A DNA stretch of 64,000 nucleotides. Origin: Phyllobacteriaceae bacterium. Its GTDB lineage: Bacteria > Pseudomonadota > Alphaproteobacteria > Rhizobiales > Rhizobiaceae. Every line of letters begins with the position of its first letter. The first letter of the stretch is position 1. The notes beneath the pieces were generated by a model. That model searched no databases, was not told the origin of the DNA, and worked only from the letters and a program-made list of their open reading frames with translations. Made by a program: the position numbers and the translations under genes. The stretch covers positions 62,001 through 126,000 of the forward strand of contig PAPF01000023.1 in NCBI GenBank assembly GCA_002708825.1. The letters are read 5' to 3'. Of this stretch, positions 39,921 to 49,397 are shown piece by piece.

Positions 39921-41315
39921 ATGACACTTCGATTCGAACAGGTGCTTGCCGACGGCGTGGCGCAGACATCCTATCTCTTCGGCGATGACGAAGCAGGAAC
40001 GGCCGCGGTCATCGATCCGCGCCCCGATGTCGATATCTATCTGGAAATCGCGCGGCACCATGGCCTCTCCATCACCCATGTCTTCGAAACCCATATCCAC
40101 GCCGATTTCATGAGCGGCGCGCGCGAACTCGTCGACCGGCTCGGCGGGTCGGCACGGCTCTGCCTGAGTGTGGAGGGTGGCGCCGATTACGGATTCGACC
40201 ATGATCCGGTGCGCGACGGCGACAGGTTCACGTTCGGAAGCGCGCGCATGGAGGCACGTTTCACGCCCGGCCACACGCCCGAGCACATCGCGTTCCTGCT
40301 GTTCGAGGGCCACAAGGAGGCGCCCTGGGGCGTACTGACCGGCGACAGCTTCTTCGTGGACTCCGTCGGCCGTCCCGACCTGCTTGGCGACGAACAGACC
40401 GGGACGCTGACCGAGGCCCTGTTCCACACCATCCGCGATTTCTACATGAAACTGGATGACGGCGTGATCATCTATCCCTGCCATGGCGCGGGTTCGGAAT
40501 GCGGCCCGGACATCGGCGACCGCATGTCGAGCACGATAGGCCATGAGCGCCGGTTCAACCGCTACTGCCGGATCGGCGATCTGGACGAATTCAAACGGGC
40601 CTTGCTCGACGACGCGCCGCCCGTGCCGACACACTATCCGCACCTCAAGAAGGTGAACGCAGGCGGGCCGCCAGTGCTCGGCAACCTGCCGAAGGCGCCT
40701 GCCCTGACCCCGGAACGGTTTGCGCAGACAATCGAACAGCCGGATGTGCAGCTTCTCGATGTGCGCGACATGCTGGCCTTTGGCGCGGGGCACATTGCCG
40801 GGGCTCTCAACATCGGCGGTCAGCCCAACCTTTCGGTCTGGGCCGGCTGGCTGCTCGATCCGGATCGGCCCATGGCACTCGTCGCGGGAACGGATGACGA
40901 TGTGCCAGCCATCCTCACGCTGCTCTGGCGCACCGGCTTCGTGCGCGTGACCGGCTATCTCGCCGGCGGCATGGCCGCCTGGCAGGAAGACGGGCGCCCG
41001 GTGGAACAGATCCCGCAAATGTCCGTCCATGCGCTGAAGGAGGCCGGCGGCGAAGTGCGCCTCCTCGATGTCCGCAAGCCGGAGGAATGGGAGGGTGGCC
41101 ACATTCCCGGCGCGCAGCACATGTTTCTTGGCGACCTCCCGGGCCGCCTCGGCGAATTGGACCGCGACAAGACTTATGCCACCTATTGCGCCACCGGCTA
41201 CCGCGCCAGCATTGCAGCCAGCCTGCTCAAGGCGAACGGCTTTGAGGATGTCCGAAACGTGCCTGGAAGCTGGAAAGCCTGGAGCGCGGCGGGCTATCCA
41301 GCGTCCACGGATTGA
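39921..41315 (+). CDS. MBL-fold metallohydrolase with rhodanese domains (persulfide dioxygenase-like)
   Basis: ETHIHADFMSGARELVDRLG; TPGHTPEHIAFLLF; rhodanese-like YATYCATGYRASIAASLLKANGF. Confidence 0.88.
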   Translation: MTLRFEQVLADGVAQTSYLFGDDEAGTAAVIDPRPDVDIYLEIARHHGLSITHVFETHIHADFMSGARELVDRLGGSARLCLSVEGGADYGFDHDPVRDGDRFTFGSARMEARFTPGHTPEHIAFLLFEGHKEAPWGVLTGDSFFVDSVGRPDLLGDEQTGTLTEALFHTIRDFYMKLDDGVIIYPCHGAGSECGPDIGDRMSSTIGHERRFNRYCRIGDLDEFKRALLDDAPPVPTHYPHLKKVNAGGPPVLGNLPKAPALTPERFAQTIEQPDVQLLDVRDMLAFGAGHIAGALNIGGQPNLSVWAGWLLDPDRPMALVAGTDDDVPAILTLLWRTGFVRVTGYLAGGMAAWQEDGRPVEQIPQMSVHALKEAGGEVRLLDVRKPEEWEGGHIPGAQHMFLGDLPGRLGELDRDKTYATYCATGYRASIAASLLKANGFEDVRNVPGSWKAWSAAGYPASTD

Positions 41316-41330
41316 GCGTGATGGCGGCGC

Positions 41331-42890
41331 CTATTCGCCCGGCACGGGCTCGGCTTCTTCTGCAACGTTGCGCGAAAGGGGCTCGGGCACCGTGCAGCCC
41401 GTCGTGCAGCAGCGGCCAGGCTGCTGCGTCTTGCGGCTGCCATCGGCCAGCAGGCCCCTGTCCAGCAGGTTCTCCACCAGTTCCGCCTTTTCCATGACCG
41501 GGTAATTGCGCCAGATCTCGCGTTTCATCGCCTCCGGCGACCCGCCACCGTGCAGCGAGATCAGCGAGTACCAGCCGGCCTCGTGCGACACCGTCAGGTC
41601 CTCGATGAAGCGGGCGACCTCGGCGCGGTGTTCGGCGGGTATGTCCGGGCGGCCGCCCATGACGGCGGCAATGGAGGCCCGCGTCTCCGGATTGTGGTCC
41701 TCGTCCGGGCCGGGCAGCGCCGCGATCAGCCCGCCTGAGACGTAATGCGCAACACGGTGCATGTCATAGATTTTCGTGGCGAGCAGCAATTTGCCGATAT
41801 TGGCGAAGACGGCATCGGGCATGACCGAGCCGGCCGGGTCCTTCGTGCCATAGACGGAGGCCGCCACGCCGCAGGCAAAGAAGCTCTCGGTGATGGTGAT
41901 GAGGTCAACCATCGCGTCCCGGATATGGCCATGGCGCCCTGCATCAAGCCCGTTCGCCTCGATCATCAGCGCGCCCGCGCCAATCAGCAGGTCGCCGAAG
42001 CCGGCACGCGCGCCGATGCAGGAATGGCGGTGATGGGTGGCGTAGGACGTGGTCAGGAAACCGCCCTCCTCCGTCTCCCCGGCCAGAAAGACCCGCTCAT
42101 GCGGCACGAACACGTCATCGAAGACGACCATGGCGACGGCCTGCCCGTACTTGCGGGAGAACTTCGCCGAGGCCTGGCCCGGCTGGCCTGCCTGGCGCGA
42201 AATGATCGTCACGCCGGGCGCGTCGCAAGGCACGGCACAGCAGACGGCGAAGTCCGCGTCCTCCGGCGTGTGGGTGCGGCAGGGCATGACAAGGAACTCG
42301 TGCATGTAGGGCGCGCCGGTGACAATGGCCTTGGTTCCGCGAATGACGATGCCATCCTTGCGCCGCTCCTTGATGTGGACATAGACGTCCGGATTGGCCT
42401 GCTGTCCGGGCCGGCGCGAGCGGTCGCCCTTGGCATCGGTCATGGCGACACCGAGGGTCAAATCCCGGTCCTGAACGTCATGCAGATAGGCCTGGAAACG
42501 CTGGCCGTAATCCGTGCCGTGATTTGCGTCGGTTCGCGCCGTCGCCTGGAAAATGCCGTTCAGCGCGTCATGGGTCAGGTAGCGCTGGGCGCACCCCGAT
42601 GCCTTGCAGACCAGGCGCACCGCCTCCAGCTTGGAAAGAAGGTCCTGCGAGGTCTCGTTGATATGGAGCATGCGGTTGACGGTCTTGCCGGACGTGCCCT
42701 GCCGCGCGGTCATGAGCGCACGATGACGCTCCTCCAGCGCGAAGTCATAGGTCACGCCGACAGCGGCAATTCCGGGCGCGAGCAGCGGTTCGTCGGCCAC
42801 GCTTCCCACTACCTGGCCATTGACGAAGACGCGCGGATTGTAGGCGCGCAAGGATTCCCGGTAGTCTGCCGCCGACATCAGCATGAGCAC
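41331..42890 (-). CDS. 4-hydroxyphenylacetate 3-hydroxylase (HpaB)/4-hydroxybutyryl-CoA dehydratase-fold family protein
   Basis: SAADYRESLRAYNPRVFVNGQVV...MTDAKGDRSRRPGQQANPDVYVHIKERRKDGIVIRGTKAIVTGAPYMHEFLVMP...HHRHSCIGARAGFGDLLIGA. Confidence 0.82.
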   Translation of the reverse strand: MLMLMSAADYRESLRAYNPRVFVNGQVVGSVADEPLLAPGIAAVGVTYDFALEERHRALMTARQGTSGKTVNRMLHINETSQDLLSKLEAVRLVCKASGCAQRYLTHDALNGIFQATARTDANHGTDYGQRFQAYLHDVQDRDLTLGVAMTDAKGDRSRRPGQQANPDVYVHIKERRKDGIVIRGTKAIVTGAPYMHEFLVMPCRTHTPEDADFAVCCAVPCDAPGVTIISRQAGQPGQASAKFSRKYGQAVAMVVFDDVFVPHERVFLAGETEEGGFLTTSYATHHRHSCIGARAGFGDLLIGAGALMIEANGLDAGRHGHIRDAMVDLITITESFFACGVAASVYGTKDPAGSVMPDAVFANIGKLLLATKIYDMHRVAHYVSGGLIAALPGPDEDHNPETRASIAAVMGGRPDIPAEHRAEVARFIEDLTVSHEAGWYSLISLHGGGSPEAMKREIWRNYPVMEKAELVENLLDRGLLADGSRKTQQPGRCCTTGCTVPEPLSRNVAEEAEPVPGE

Positions 42891-42906
42891 TCTCCCTCGG
42901 AGCTTT

Positions 42907-42943
42907 TTTCTAACATTGTAAAATTATCGAACAGTGTTAGAAA
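42907..42943. promoter_or_regulatory. putative TetR operator (inverted repeat)
   Basis: TTTCTAACATTGT-N11-ACAGTGTTAGAAA; 13 bp arms, one mismatch, centred between divergent genes. Confidence 0.65.
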
Positions 42944-42979
42944 TGCGTCAAGGGAGCAGATTTGAAAGAAGGCGGCACG

Positions 42980-43615
42980 ATGCCGGAACGTCGGCAAAAC
43001 CGGCGCGCGGCGGTAAGCGAACGCAAGCGGGAAATCATTCTCGATGCCGCACGCGATGTCTTTGCAGAGGAAGGCCTGGACGGCGCCAGCCTGCGGGCCA
43101 TTGCCGTTCGTGCCGGCTATACGCCGGCGGCGCTCTATTTCCATTTCGATTCCAAGGAGGCCCTTTATGCAGCGCTCCTTCATGATTCGCTGGGCGCATT
43201 GGGGAGGGCAGTCGCCGCTGCCGTGAGCCAGGCGAAGGGGCCGGAACAGGAACTCAAGGCCGCCGCCATGGCCTTTTTCGATTTCTATGCGCAAAATCCC
43301 CGCGATCTCGATCTCGGCTTCTATCTCTTCCGGGGCGGCATGAAGCCGGCCGGCCTCGGCCAGGAGCGCGACGTGACGCTGAACGCGGCGCTGGAAGCCG
43401 CGCTTCGCCCCATCGGCGATGCCGCCGTCACGCTCGGCGCGTCGCGGGCACGCGCCAACCTGCTCATGGTCGATTGCTTCGCCCATGCCGCAGGGCTTCT
43501 TCTCCTGCTGCATACGGGGCGTATCCGCATGTTCGGTGCATCGGCGGGGGAGCGGATGAAAGCCTATGTCGAGGAGCGCATTGACCTGCTGCAAGTAGAG
43601 GAGAAGGCATGTTGA
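42980..43615 (+). CDS. TetR/AcrR family transcriptional regulator
   Basis: KREIILDAARDVFAEEGLDGASLRAIAVRAGYTPAALYFHFDSKEALYAALL HTH; divergent from the HpaB-like gene. Confidence 0.92.
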   Translation: MPERRQNRRAAVSERKREIILDAARDVFAEEGLDGASLRAIAVRAGYTPAALYFHFDSKEALYAALLHDSLGALGRAVAAAVSQAKGPEQELKAAAMAFFDFYAQNPRDLDLGFYLFRGGMKPAGLGQERDVTLNAALEAALRPIGDAAVTLGASRARANLLMVDCFAHAAGLLLLLHTGRIRMFGASAGERMKAYVEERIDLLQVEEKAC

Positions 43616-44142
43616 CGATCGACCCGGACCGGTCGCTGCTTCTGGTCATCGATTTCCAGGCCCGGCTGATGCCGGCCATCCACGGCGGCGAAGCCGCGAT
43701 CAGGAACGCCAACCGGCTGATCGAGGCTTCGCGCCTCATGGATGTACCGCGCCTGTTCACCGAGCAGAATCCGAAGGGGCTGGGCGCCACCGTCGCCGAT
43801 ATTGCGGTGCAGGACGATCCGGTTGTGGCAAAGCAGGCCTTCGACGTCTGCCGCGAGCCCGGATTCCTGGAGCGCATCGCGGCAGACCGGCATGTCGTTG
43901 TCGCGGGATGCGAGGCCCATGTCTGCGTGCTGCAGACCGTGCTTGGCCTTCTCGCGGCCGGCCGGTCCGCCTTCGTCGTGTGCGATGCCATCGGTTCGCG
44001 CAATCCTGACAATCGTGACGCGGCCCTTGCCCGCATGGCCGGCCATGGCGCACAGATCGTCACCACCGAAATGGTCCTCTTCGAATGGCTTCGAAGCGCC
44101 GAACACCCTGCATTCCGGGAGACCGTCGCACTCATCAAGTAG
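43609..44142 (+). CDS. isochorismatase family hydrolase
   Basis: SLLLVIDFQARLMPAIHGG...HVVVAGCEAHVCVLQTVLGLLAAG; overlaps the TetR gene. Confidence 0.9.
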   Translation: MLTIDPDRSLLLVIDFQARLMPAIHGGEAAIRNANRLIEASRLMDVPRLFTEQNPKGLGATVADIAVQDDPVVAKQAFDVCREPGFLERIAADRHVVVAGCEAHVCVLQTVLGLLAAGRSAFVVCDAIGSRNPDNRDAALARMAGHGAQIVTTEMVLFEWLRSAEHPAFRETVALIK

Positions 44143-44260
44143 CCCGGTTTTTCCGGGAGCAGAGCCTTGCGAGACCGCGGATGAAGGCGCCTTGAAGAGA
44201 TGTCGACGGGACCCGCCTTTTGTGAGGACGTGACCTCGGCCACCGGTCCGGTCTTGAAGC

Positions 44261-44278
44261 GGCTGCCTTGAGGCAGCC
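44261..44278 (-). terminator. hairpin overlapping the first bases after the quiC-like stop
   Basis: GGCTGCC-TTGA-GGCAGCC, 7 bp perfect stem; no strong U-tract. Confidence 0.35.
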
Positions 44279-46173
44279 TATCGCCGCGGCATGCCCTTGG
44301 GCCTCAGGTGGCGTTTCTGTGCGGCGATCCGGAACTGCGCATTGGCCGCGCCATAGCCGTTGTAGCCGCCGCGCCGCTGCACGATCTCGAAGAAGAAGCC
44401 CTCGCCATAGACCGGGCTGTAGATCTGGAAATACTCCCCGCCCGTCTCGTCGCGGTCGTACAGGATGTTGCCCGCCTTGAGCCGCTCCAGCAGGCTGTCG
44501 TCGAGCCCGAAGCGGGCATCGAGATCGTCGTAGTAGTTGGGCGAAATCTCCAGCGCCCTGAATCCGTTCTGCCGCAGCGCATCGCGCGTGGCGAAGATGT
44601 CGCCGCTCTCGAAGGCGATGTGCTGCACGGCGGAGCCATAGCTTTCGGCGATGAAATGGCCAGCCAGCGTGCGGCGGTTCTCCGCCCCGTTCAGCGTGAT
44701 GCGCAGGCTGCCGTCGTCATTGCCGATGGCCTGGCTGCGCACCAGGCCCGCCGGGTCCACCACGTCCACCATCGGCGTCTTCGCCGTGGCGAAGATGGAG
44801 GTGTAGAACAGCAGCCAGGTCAGCATTTCCTCGTAATTCATCGTCTGCGCGACATGGTCGATGCGGATCAGGCCGGCGCTTGTCGGCGCCTTCTCACCAT
44901 TAACCTTCTCGAACTCGATCTCCCAGACGCGCGCCAGATCGCTCTTGTCGTCGATGAAGTGCATGACGCCGCCGCCGACACCGCGAATGGCCGGGATCTT
45001 CAATTCGCCCGGCCCCACCGCCTGCTCGAAAGGTTCGGCGCCCAGCGCCCGGGCGCGCTGCACCGTGGCGGCCGCATCCTCCACCTTCAGGCCGATATCG
45101 CAGACCGAGGTGCCATGCACCAGATAGGAGGAATGGGCAAAGCCCTCCTGCCCGGTATTGATGACGATGTTGATCCCGCCCTGCTTCCACAGGTCCACTT
45201 CCTTGGAGACGTGCCGTCCGCAGCGTTCGAAGCCCAGCATGCGCAACATGGCGCCCAGTTGCTCCGCCTCGCCGTGGTCGGCGGCGAACTCGGCGAATTC
45301 GACGCCCTTGACCGCGATGCGGTCCGGCATGGCGGGAACGTCGATGGCGATGTCCGGCTCCAGCCGGCGCACCTGGTCCATCAGGTAGACGAGCGAGCGG
45401 TGGCCATCCACCGAGATGGATTTCGGCGACCCGCCCCGGAACTGGTCGTTGAAGATTTCCAGGCTCAGCATGCCGTCATAGCCGGTCGCCGCCACGGCGC
45501 GCATGAAGCCCGTCACGTCGAGATCGCCTTCGCCCGGCATGTTGCGGAAATGGCGCGACCAGTAGAGCAGGTCCATGTCGATCATCGGTGCGTCGGCAAG
45601 CTGCACGAAGAAGATGCGGTCGCCCGGAATGGACCGGATGGAATTGACGTCGATCTTGCGCGCCAGCGTGTGGAAACTGTCGAGGATCAGCCCGACATTG
45701 GCATGGTTGGCGCGGCGCACCACCTCCCATGCGTCGCGATGGTCCGACACATGACGGCCCCATGCCAGCGCCTCGTAGCCGATGCGGATGCCTTTCTTCG
45801 CCGCGCGCTCTCCCAGTTCCGCGAAATCGTCGGCCGCCCGGTCGATACCGCCCAGCGCCAGCGGCGAGCAGTTGGAGCAGACAAGGACCAGGTCCACGCC
45901 CAGTTCGTTCATCAGGTCGAACTTTCGCTCCGCCCGCTCGAAGGCCCGCCCCCGCTGCGGCTCCGGCATGCCCTCGAAATCGCGGAACGGCTGGAACAGG
46001 CAAAGGTCCAGCCCGTGCTCGCGCACCATGCGCCCGACATCCGCCGGGCTGCCGTCAAAAGCCAGGAAATCGTTCTCGAAGATCTCGATGCCGTCGAACC
46101 CCGCCGACGCGATGGCGGCCAGCTTTTCGCGGAAATCGCCGGAGATCGAAACGGTCGCAATCGCTGTCTTCAT
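44278..46173 (-). CDS. bifunctional sugar-phosphate isomerase/4-hydroxyphenylpyruvate dioxygenase-like protein (3-dehydroshikimate dehydratase, QuiC-like)
   Basis: N-terminal AP-endonuclease-2-like TIM barrel (IASAGFDGIEIFENDFLAFDGSP), C-terminal VOC domain (IDHVAQTMNYEEMLTWLLFYTSIF); operon with aroQ. Confidence 0.85.
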   Translation of the reverse strand: MKTAIATVSISGDFREKLAAIASAGFDGIEIFENDFLAFDGSPADVGRMVREHGLDLCLFQPFRDFEGMPEPQRGRAFERAERKFDLMNELGVDLVLVCSNCSPLALGGIDRAADDFAELGERAAKKGIRIGYEALAWGRHVSDHRDAWEVVRRANHANVGLILDSFHTLARKIDVNSIRSIPGDRIFFVQLADAPMIDMDLLYWSRHFRNMPGEGDLDVTGFMRAVAATGYDGMLSLEIFNDQFRGGSPKSISVDGHRSLVYLMDQVRRLEPDIAIDVPAMPDRIAVKGVEFAEFAADHGEAEQLGAMLRMLGFERCGRHVSKEVDLWKQGGINIVINTGQEGFAHSSYLVHGTSVCDIGLKVEDAAATVQRARALGAEPFEQAVGPGELKIPAIRGVGGGVMHFIDDKSDLARVWEIEFEKVNGEKAPTSAGLIRIDHVAQTMNYEEMLTWLLFYTSIFATAKTPMVDVVDPAGLVRSQAIGNDDGSLRITLNGAENRRTLAGHFIAESYGSAVQHIAFESGDIFATRDALRQNGFRALEISPNYYDDLDARFGLDDSLLERLKAGNILYDRDETGGEYFQIYSPVYGEGFFFEIVQRRGGYNGYGAANAQFRIAAQKRHLRPKGMPRR

Positions 46174-46190
46174 CGGATGCGGCCTTTCTG

Positions 46191-46631
46191 TCAGCGGCCG
46201 CCGTTGATCAGGTCGGCCATGGCCTTCACCGCATGGACATAGCCCTTCGGCCCCAGCCCGGCAATCACCGCCGTCGCCACCTTCGAGACCAGCGAGCGAT
46301 GATAGACCTCCTCGCGGCGGTGGATGTTGGAGATGTGCAACTCGATGACCGGACCGGGAAACATCTTGAGCGCATCATAGGCCGGGACGGACGAGAAACT
46401 CAGGCCCGCCGGGTTGATGATGAGGCCGGCGGCACCCGCGTCGATGGCCTCGTGGACCCAGGTGACGATGTCGCCCTCGTAGTTCGACTGCCGGAAGACC
46501 ACGTCGCGTTCGGTGGCCGTGCGGCACCAGCCCTCGATTTCGGTCAGCGTGACCGCGCCGTAGATCTCCGGCTCGCGCGTGCCAAGCCGGTTGAGGTTCG
46601 GACCGTTGAGGATGTGAATGGCGCCGGACAT
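46191..46631 (-). CDS. aroQ: type II 3-dehydroquinate dehydratase
   Basis: IHILNGPNLNRLGTREPEIYGAVTL...DAGAAGLIINPAGLSFSSVPAYDAL; ATG at 46631. Confidence 0.92.
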   Translation of the reverse strand: MSGAIHILNGPNLNRLGTREPEIYGAVTLTEIEGWCRTATERDVVFRQSNYEGDIVTWVHEAIDAGAAGLIINPAGLSFSSVPAYDALKMFPGPVIELHISNIHRREEVYHRSLVSKVATAVIAGLGPKGYVHAVKAMADLINGGR

Positions 46632-46660
46632 GGTAGCCTCCCTTCCCTTGCGCTGACCGT

Positions 46661-48202
46661 TCAGGCCGTGAAGCAGGCCGCATCCATCGTCGCAAGCGTG
46701 TCGGCGACCAGCGGGCGGAAATCCATCTGCTGAAGGACATCGCGCTCCACATCGATGCCCGGCGCGACTTCCGTGAGCATCAGCCCGTCTGCGGTCAGCC
46801 GGAAGACGCATCGTTCCGTGACGTAGATCGCCTCCTGCCCGTCGCGCACCGATTGGGCGCCTGAAAAGGTGATCTGGTCGACAGCGCCCACGAACTTGCG
46901 CACCTCGCCCTGCCGGGTGATGGCGAGCCTGCCGTCCCCGGACGTCATGTCCGTCCCCTTGGCATCGAACGTGCCGCAGAAAACCACCTTGCGCGCGTTC
47001 TGGGCGATGTCGATGAAGCCGCCCGGTCCCACCGGCACGCCGCCCAGTTTCGAGGCGTTGACATTGCCGTGCCGGTCCACCTGGCCAAAGCCGAGAAAGG
47101 CGATATCCAGCCCGCCGCCGGAATAGAAATCGAATTGCGACGGCCCGTCCAGCATGCAGGAGGCATTGCGGGCATAGCCGAACAGCGTGCCCGTCAGCAG
47201 CGTGCCGCCATAGGTGCCATGCTCGATGGTCTGGTAGTAGCGGTCGTGGTCGCCGCGCGCGGCCACGAGGCTGGCAACCTGGTCGGGTATGCCGAAACCG
47301 TAATTGATCACCGCGCCATCGGCGAGTTCATGCCTTGCCCGCTCCGCCACGATGCGGCGTATGGAGAATTCCGGCATCCGCGGCGGCTCTTCCGCCACGC
47401 GGCGCTGTCCGGAAATCGCCGGATCGTAGACGATCTCGTAGCCCTGCCGCTGGCCGGGATCGACCACGATGGCGTCCACGAGCGCCCCGGGAATCCGCAC
47501 CTGCCTTGCACCCAGCGCGCCGGCGGCAACGCGTTCGCGCACCTGGACGATCACCACGCCGCCGCTGTTGCGCACGGCCGCCGCCATGGCATAGCTGTCG
47601 ACATTGGCCGGTTCCTCGTCGAGGCTGATATTGCCCTCATCGTCGGCGATGGAACCCTTCAGCAGGCAGGCGTCCATGCGGAACGGCAGGTAGCGCAGAT
47701 ACTCCCGCCCGGCGATCTCCACCACTTCGCACAGCGGGTCCTTCGCCGCCCGGTTCATCCGCCCGCCGTCCACGCGCGGATCGATGAAGGTGCCGAGCCC
47801 GACATGGGTGAACAGGCCGGGCCGCTTCGCCGCGATCTCGCGCATCAGCTGCATCGCCACGCCGCCGGGCAGGACATGGGCCTCGATCTCGTCCCTGGCC
47901 GCCATCTGCTGCATGCGCGGCGACCATGGCCAGTGCCCGCCGATCACCTTGCGCACCATGCCATGATGGGCGAAGCGGTTGATGCCGGTGTCCTTGCGGT
48001 TGCCGACCCCGAGCGCATGAACGAGCGTCATGCGGTTCGGATGGCCTGTCTCCAGGAAGCGCGTCTCGATGGCCTCATGCAGGGCCATGGCTTCGCAAAG
48101 GCCGCCGCCACCGCCGATCAGCCCGATGGTCGCGCCATCCGGAACGAGGCCCACCGCCTCCGCCGCGCTCATGAACTTTTGCCGCCGCCCGCCTGTCATC
48201 AT
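46661..48202 (-). CDS. fused alpha/beta family I CoA-transferase
   Basis: MSAAEAVGLVPDGATIGLIGGGGGLCEAMALHEAI...QTIEHGTYGGTLLTGT (candidate catalytic Glu); start 48202 overlaps the upstream stop. Confidence 0.88.
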   Translation of the reverse strand: MMTGGRRQKFMSAAEAVGLVPDGATIGLIGGGGGLCEAMALHEAIETRFLETGHPNRMTLVHALGVGNRKDTGINRFAHHGMVRKVIGGHWPWSPRMQQMAARDEIEAHVLPGGVAMQLMREIAAKRPGLFTHVGLGTFIDPRVDGGRMNRAAKDPLCEVVEIAGREYLRYLPFRMDACLLKGSIADDEGNISLDEEPANVDSYAMAAAVRNSGGVVIVQVRERVAAGALGARQVRIPGALVDAIVVDPGQRQGYEIVYDPAISGQRRVAEEPPRMPEFSIRRIVAERARHELADGAVINYGFGIPDQVASLVAARGDHDRYYQTIEHGTYGGTLLTGTLFGYARNASCMLDGPSQFDFYSGGGLDIAFLGFGQVDRHGNVNASKLGGVPVGPGGFIDIAQNARKVVFCGTFDAKGTDMTSGDGRLAITRQGEVRKFVGAVDQITFSGAQSVRDGQEAIYVTERCVFRLTADGLMLTEVAPGIDVERDVLQQMDFRPLVADTLATMDAACFTA

Positions 48203-49374
48203 GCAGCCCAGGGATCGTAGATGGACTTGCCGCCCTTCAGCATGGTCTTGGCGATGACACCGCGATGGATCTCCGAGGCGCCGTCGAAGATGCGGTAGAT
48301 GCGCGCATCGCGGTAGTAGCGCTCTATGGGCAAATCCTTCGAAAAGCCCATGCCACCGAAGATCTGCATGGAACGGTCCACCACCCGGTCGAGCGTCTCG
48401 GACGCCTGCACCTTGAGCATGGAGATCTTGGCGCGCGGGTCGAGCCCGGCGTCGATCTGGTCGGCGCATTCCCAAAGCGCGGTGCGCGCCGCATTGATCT
48501 CGATGGCGCTGTCGGCCAGCATCTGCTGCACCATCTGGAACTCGCCCAGCGACTGGCCGAACTGGCGCCGGTCGTTGGCATGGTCGACGGTCATGTTGAG
48601 GATCTTGGTTGCCTTGCCGACGGCCCGTGCCGCCACCTGGGAAAGGCGCACGCGGCCAAGCACCGAAAGCGCCAGCTTCAGCCCCTCGCCTTCCCGGCCC
48701 AGCAGGTGATCGTCGGTCAGTTCGACATCGTCGAAATGCAGTTCCATGTGGCTGGTGCCGCGCACGCCCATCATCGGCTGGTCGCGGCCCACGGTGAAGC
48801 CCTTCATGCCCTTGTCGACCAGGAACATGGAAATGCCGCGATGGCCCTTGTCCGGATCGGTGACCGCCGTCACGACGAAGAAATCCGAAAACGCGCCGTC
48901 GGAAATGTAATGCTTCGTGCCCGACAGGACCCATTTGCCGTTCTCGCGCCGTGCCCGTGTCCTGATGCCCGCCGCGTCGGACCCGGCGCCCGGCTCGGTA
49001 AAGGCGATCGAACAGACCCGCTCGCCGGAAACCGCCGGCTTCAGCCAGCGCTCCACCTGCGGGCCTTGCGCCGCCAGCAGGACCTCGTAGACATTGCCGA
49101 AGGCGCGCCGGATCAGGATGTCGGTCGTGTGCCCGAACTGTTCCTCGCACAGCATCGTGTCGAGCGCCGAAAGCCCGCCGCCGCCATGCTCTTCCGGAAT
49201 GTTCATGCCGTAGAGGCCAAGCGCCTTCGACTTCTCGAAGATCGCCTGCGCCAGTTCCGGGCGCAACACGCCGGTCCGCTCGATTTCATCCTCCAGCGGC
49301 GTGAGTTCGGCGGCAATGAAGCCGCGAACGGTCTCGACCAGCATGCGCTGCTCGTCGGCAAACCGGAAATCCAT
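48199..49374 (-). CDS. acyl-CoA dehydrogenase family protein
   Basis: MDFRFADEQRMLVETVRGFIA...SIAFTEPGAGSDAAGIRTRA...MQIFGGMGFSKDLPIERYYRDARIYRIFDGASEIHR. Confidence 0.92.
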   Translation of the reverse strand: MDFRFADEQRMLVETVRGFIAAELTPLEDEIERTGVLRPELAQAIFEKSKALGLYGMNIPEEHGGGGLSALDTMLCEEQFGHTTDILIRRAFGNVYEVLLAAQGPQVERWLKPAVSGERVCSIAFTEPGAGSDAAGIRTRARRENGKWVLSGTKHYISDGAFSDFFVVTAVTDPDKGHRGISMFLVDKGMKGFTVGRDQPMMGVRGTSHMELHFDDVELTDDHLLGREGEGLKLALSVLGRVRLSQVAARAVGKATKILNMTVDHANDRRQFGQSLGEFQMVQQMLADSAIEINAARTALWECADQIDAGLDPRAKISMLKVQASETLDRVVDRSMQIFGGMGFSKDLPIERYYRDARIYRIFDGASEIHRGVIAKTMLKGGKSIYDPWAA

Positions 49375-49397
49375 CGTCTTGCTCTCCAGTCGGTCTG

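Noticed and set aside
39649-39969. 106-aa minus-strand ORF containing SGDPGRIRTCDPQIRNLMLYPAELRDHDAS
   Set aside because: Classic spurious translation of the reverse complement of a tRNA gene (tRNA-Arg at 39663-39739).
44143-44160. CCCGG-TTTTT-CCGGG hairpin after the isochorismatase stop as a terminator
   Set aside because: Only a 5-bp stem and no downstream U-tract; too weak to list as a feature.
44308-46242. 644-aa plus-strand ORF
   Set aside because: Antisense to the QuiC-like gene; no domain motifs.
46661-49150. 829-aa ORF as a single long CoA-transferase
   Set aside because: The CoA-transferase homology begins at 48202; the N-terminal extension is shadow sequence within the acyl-CoA dehydrogenase gene.
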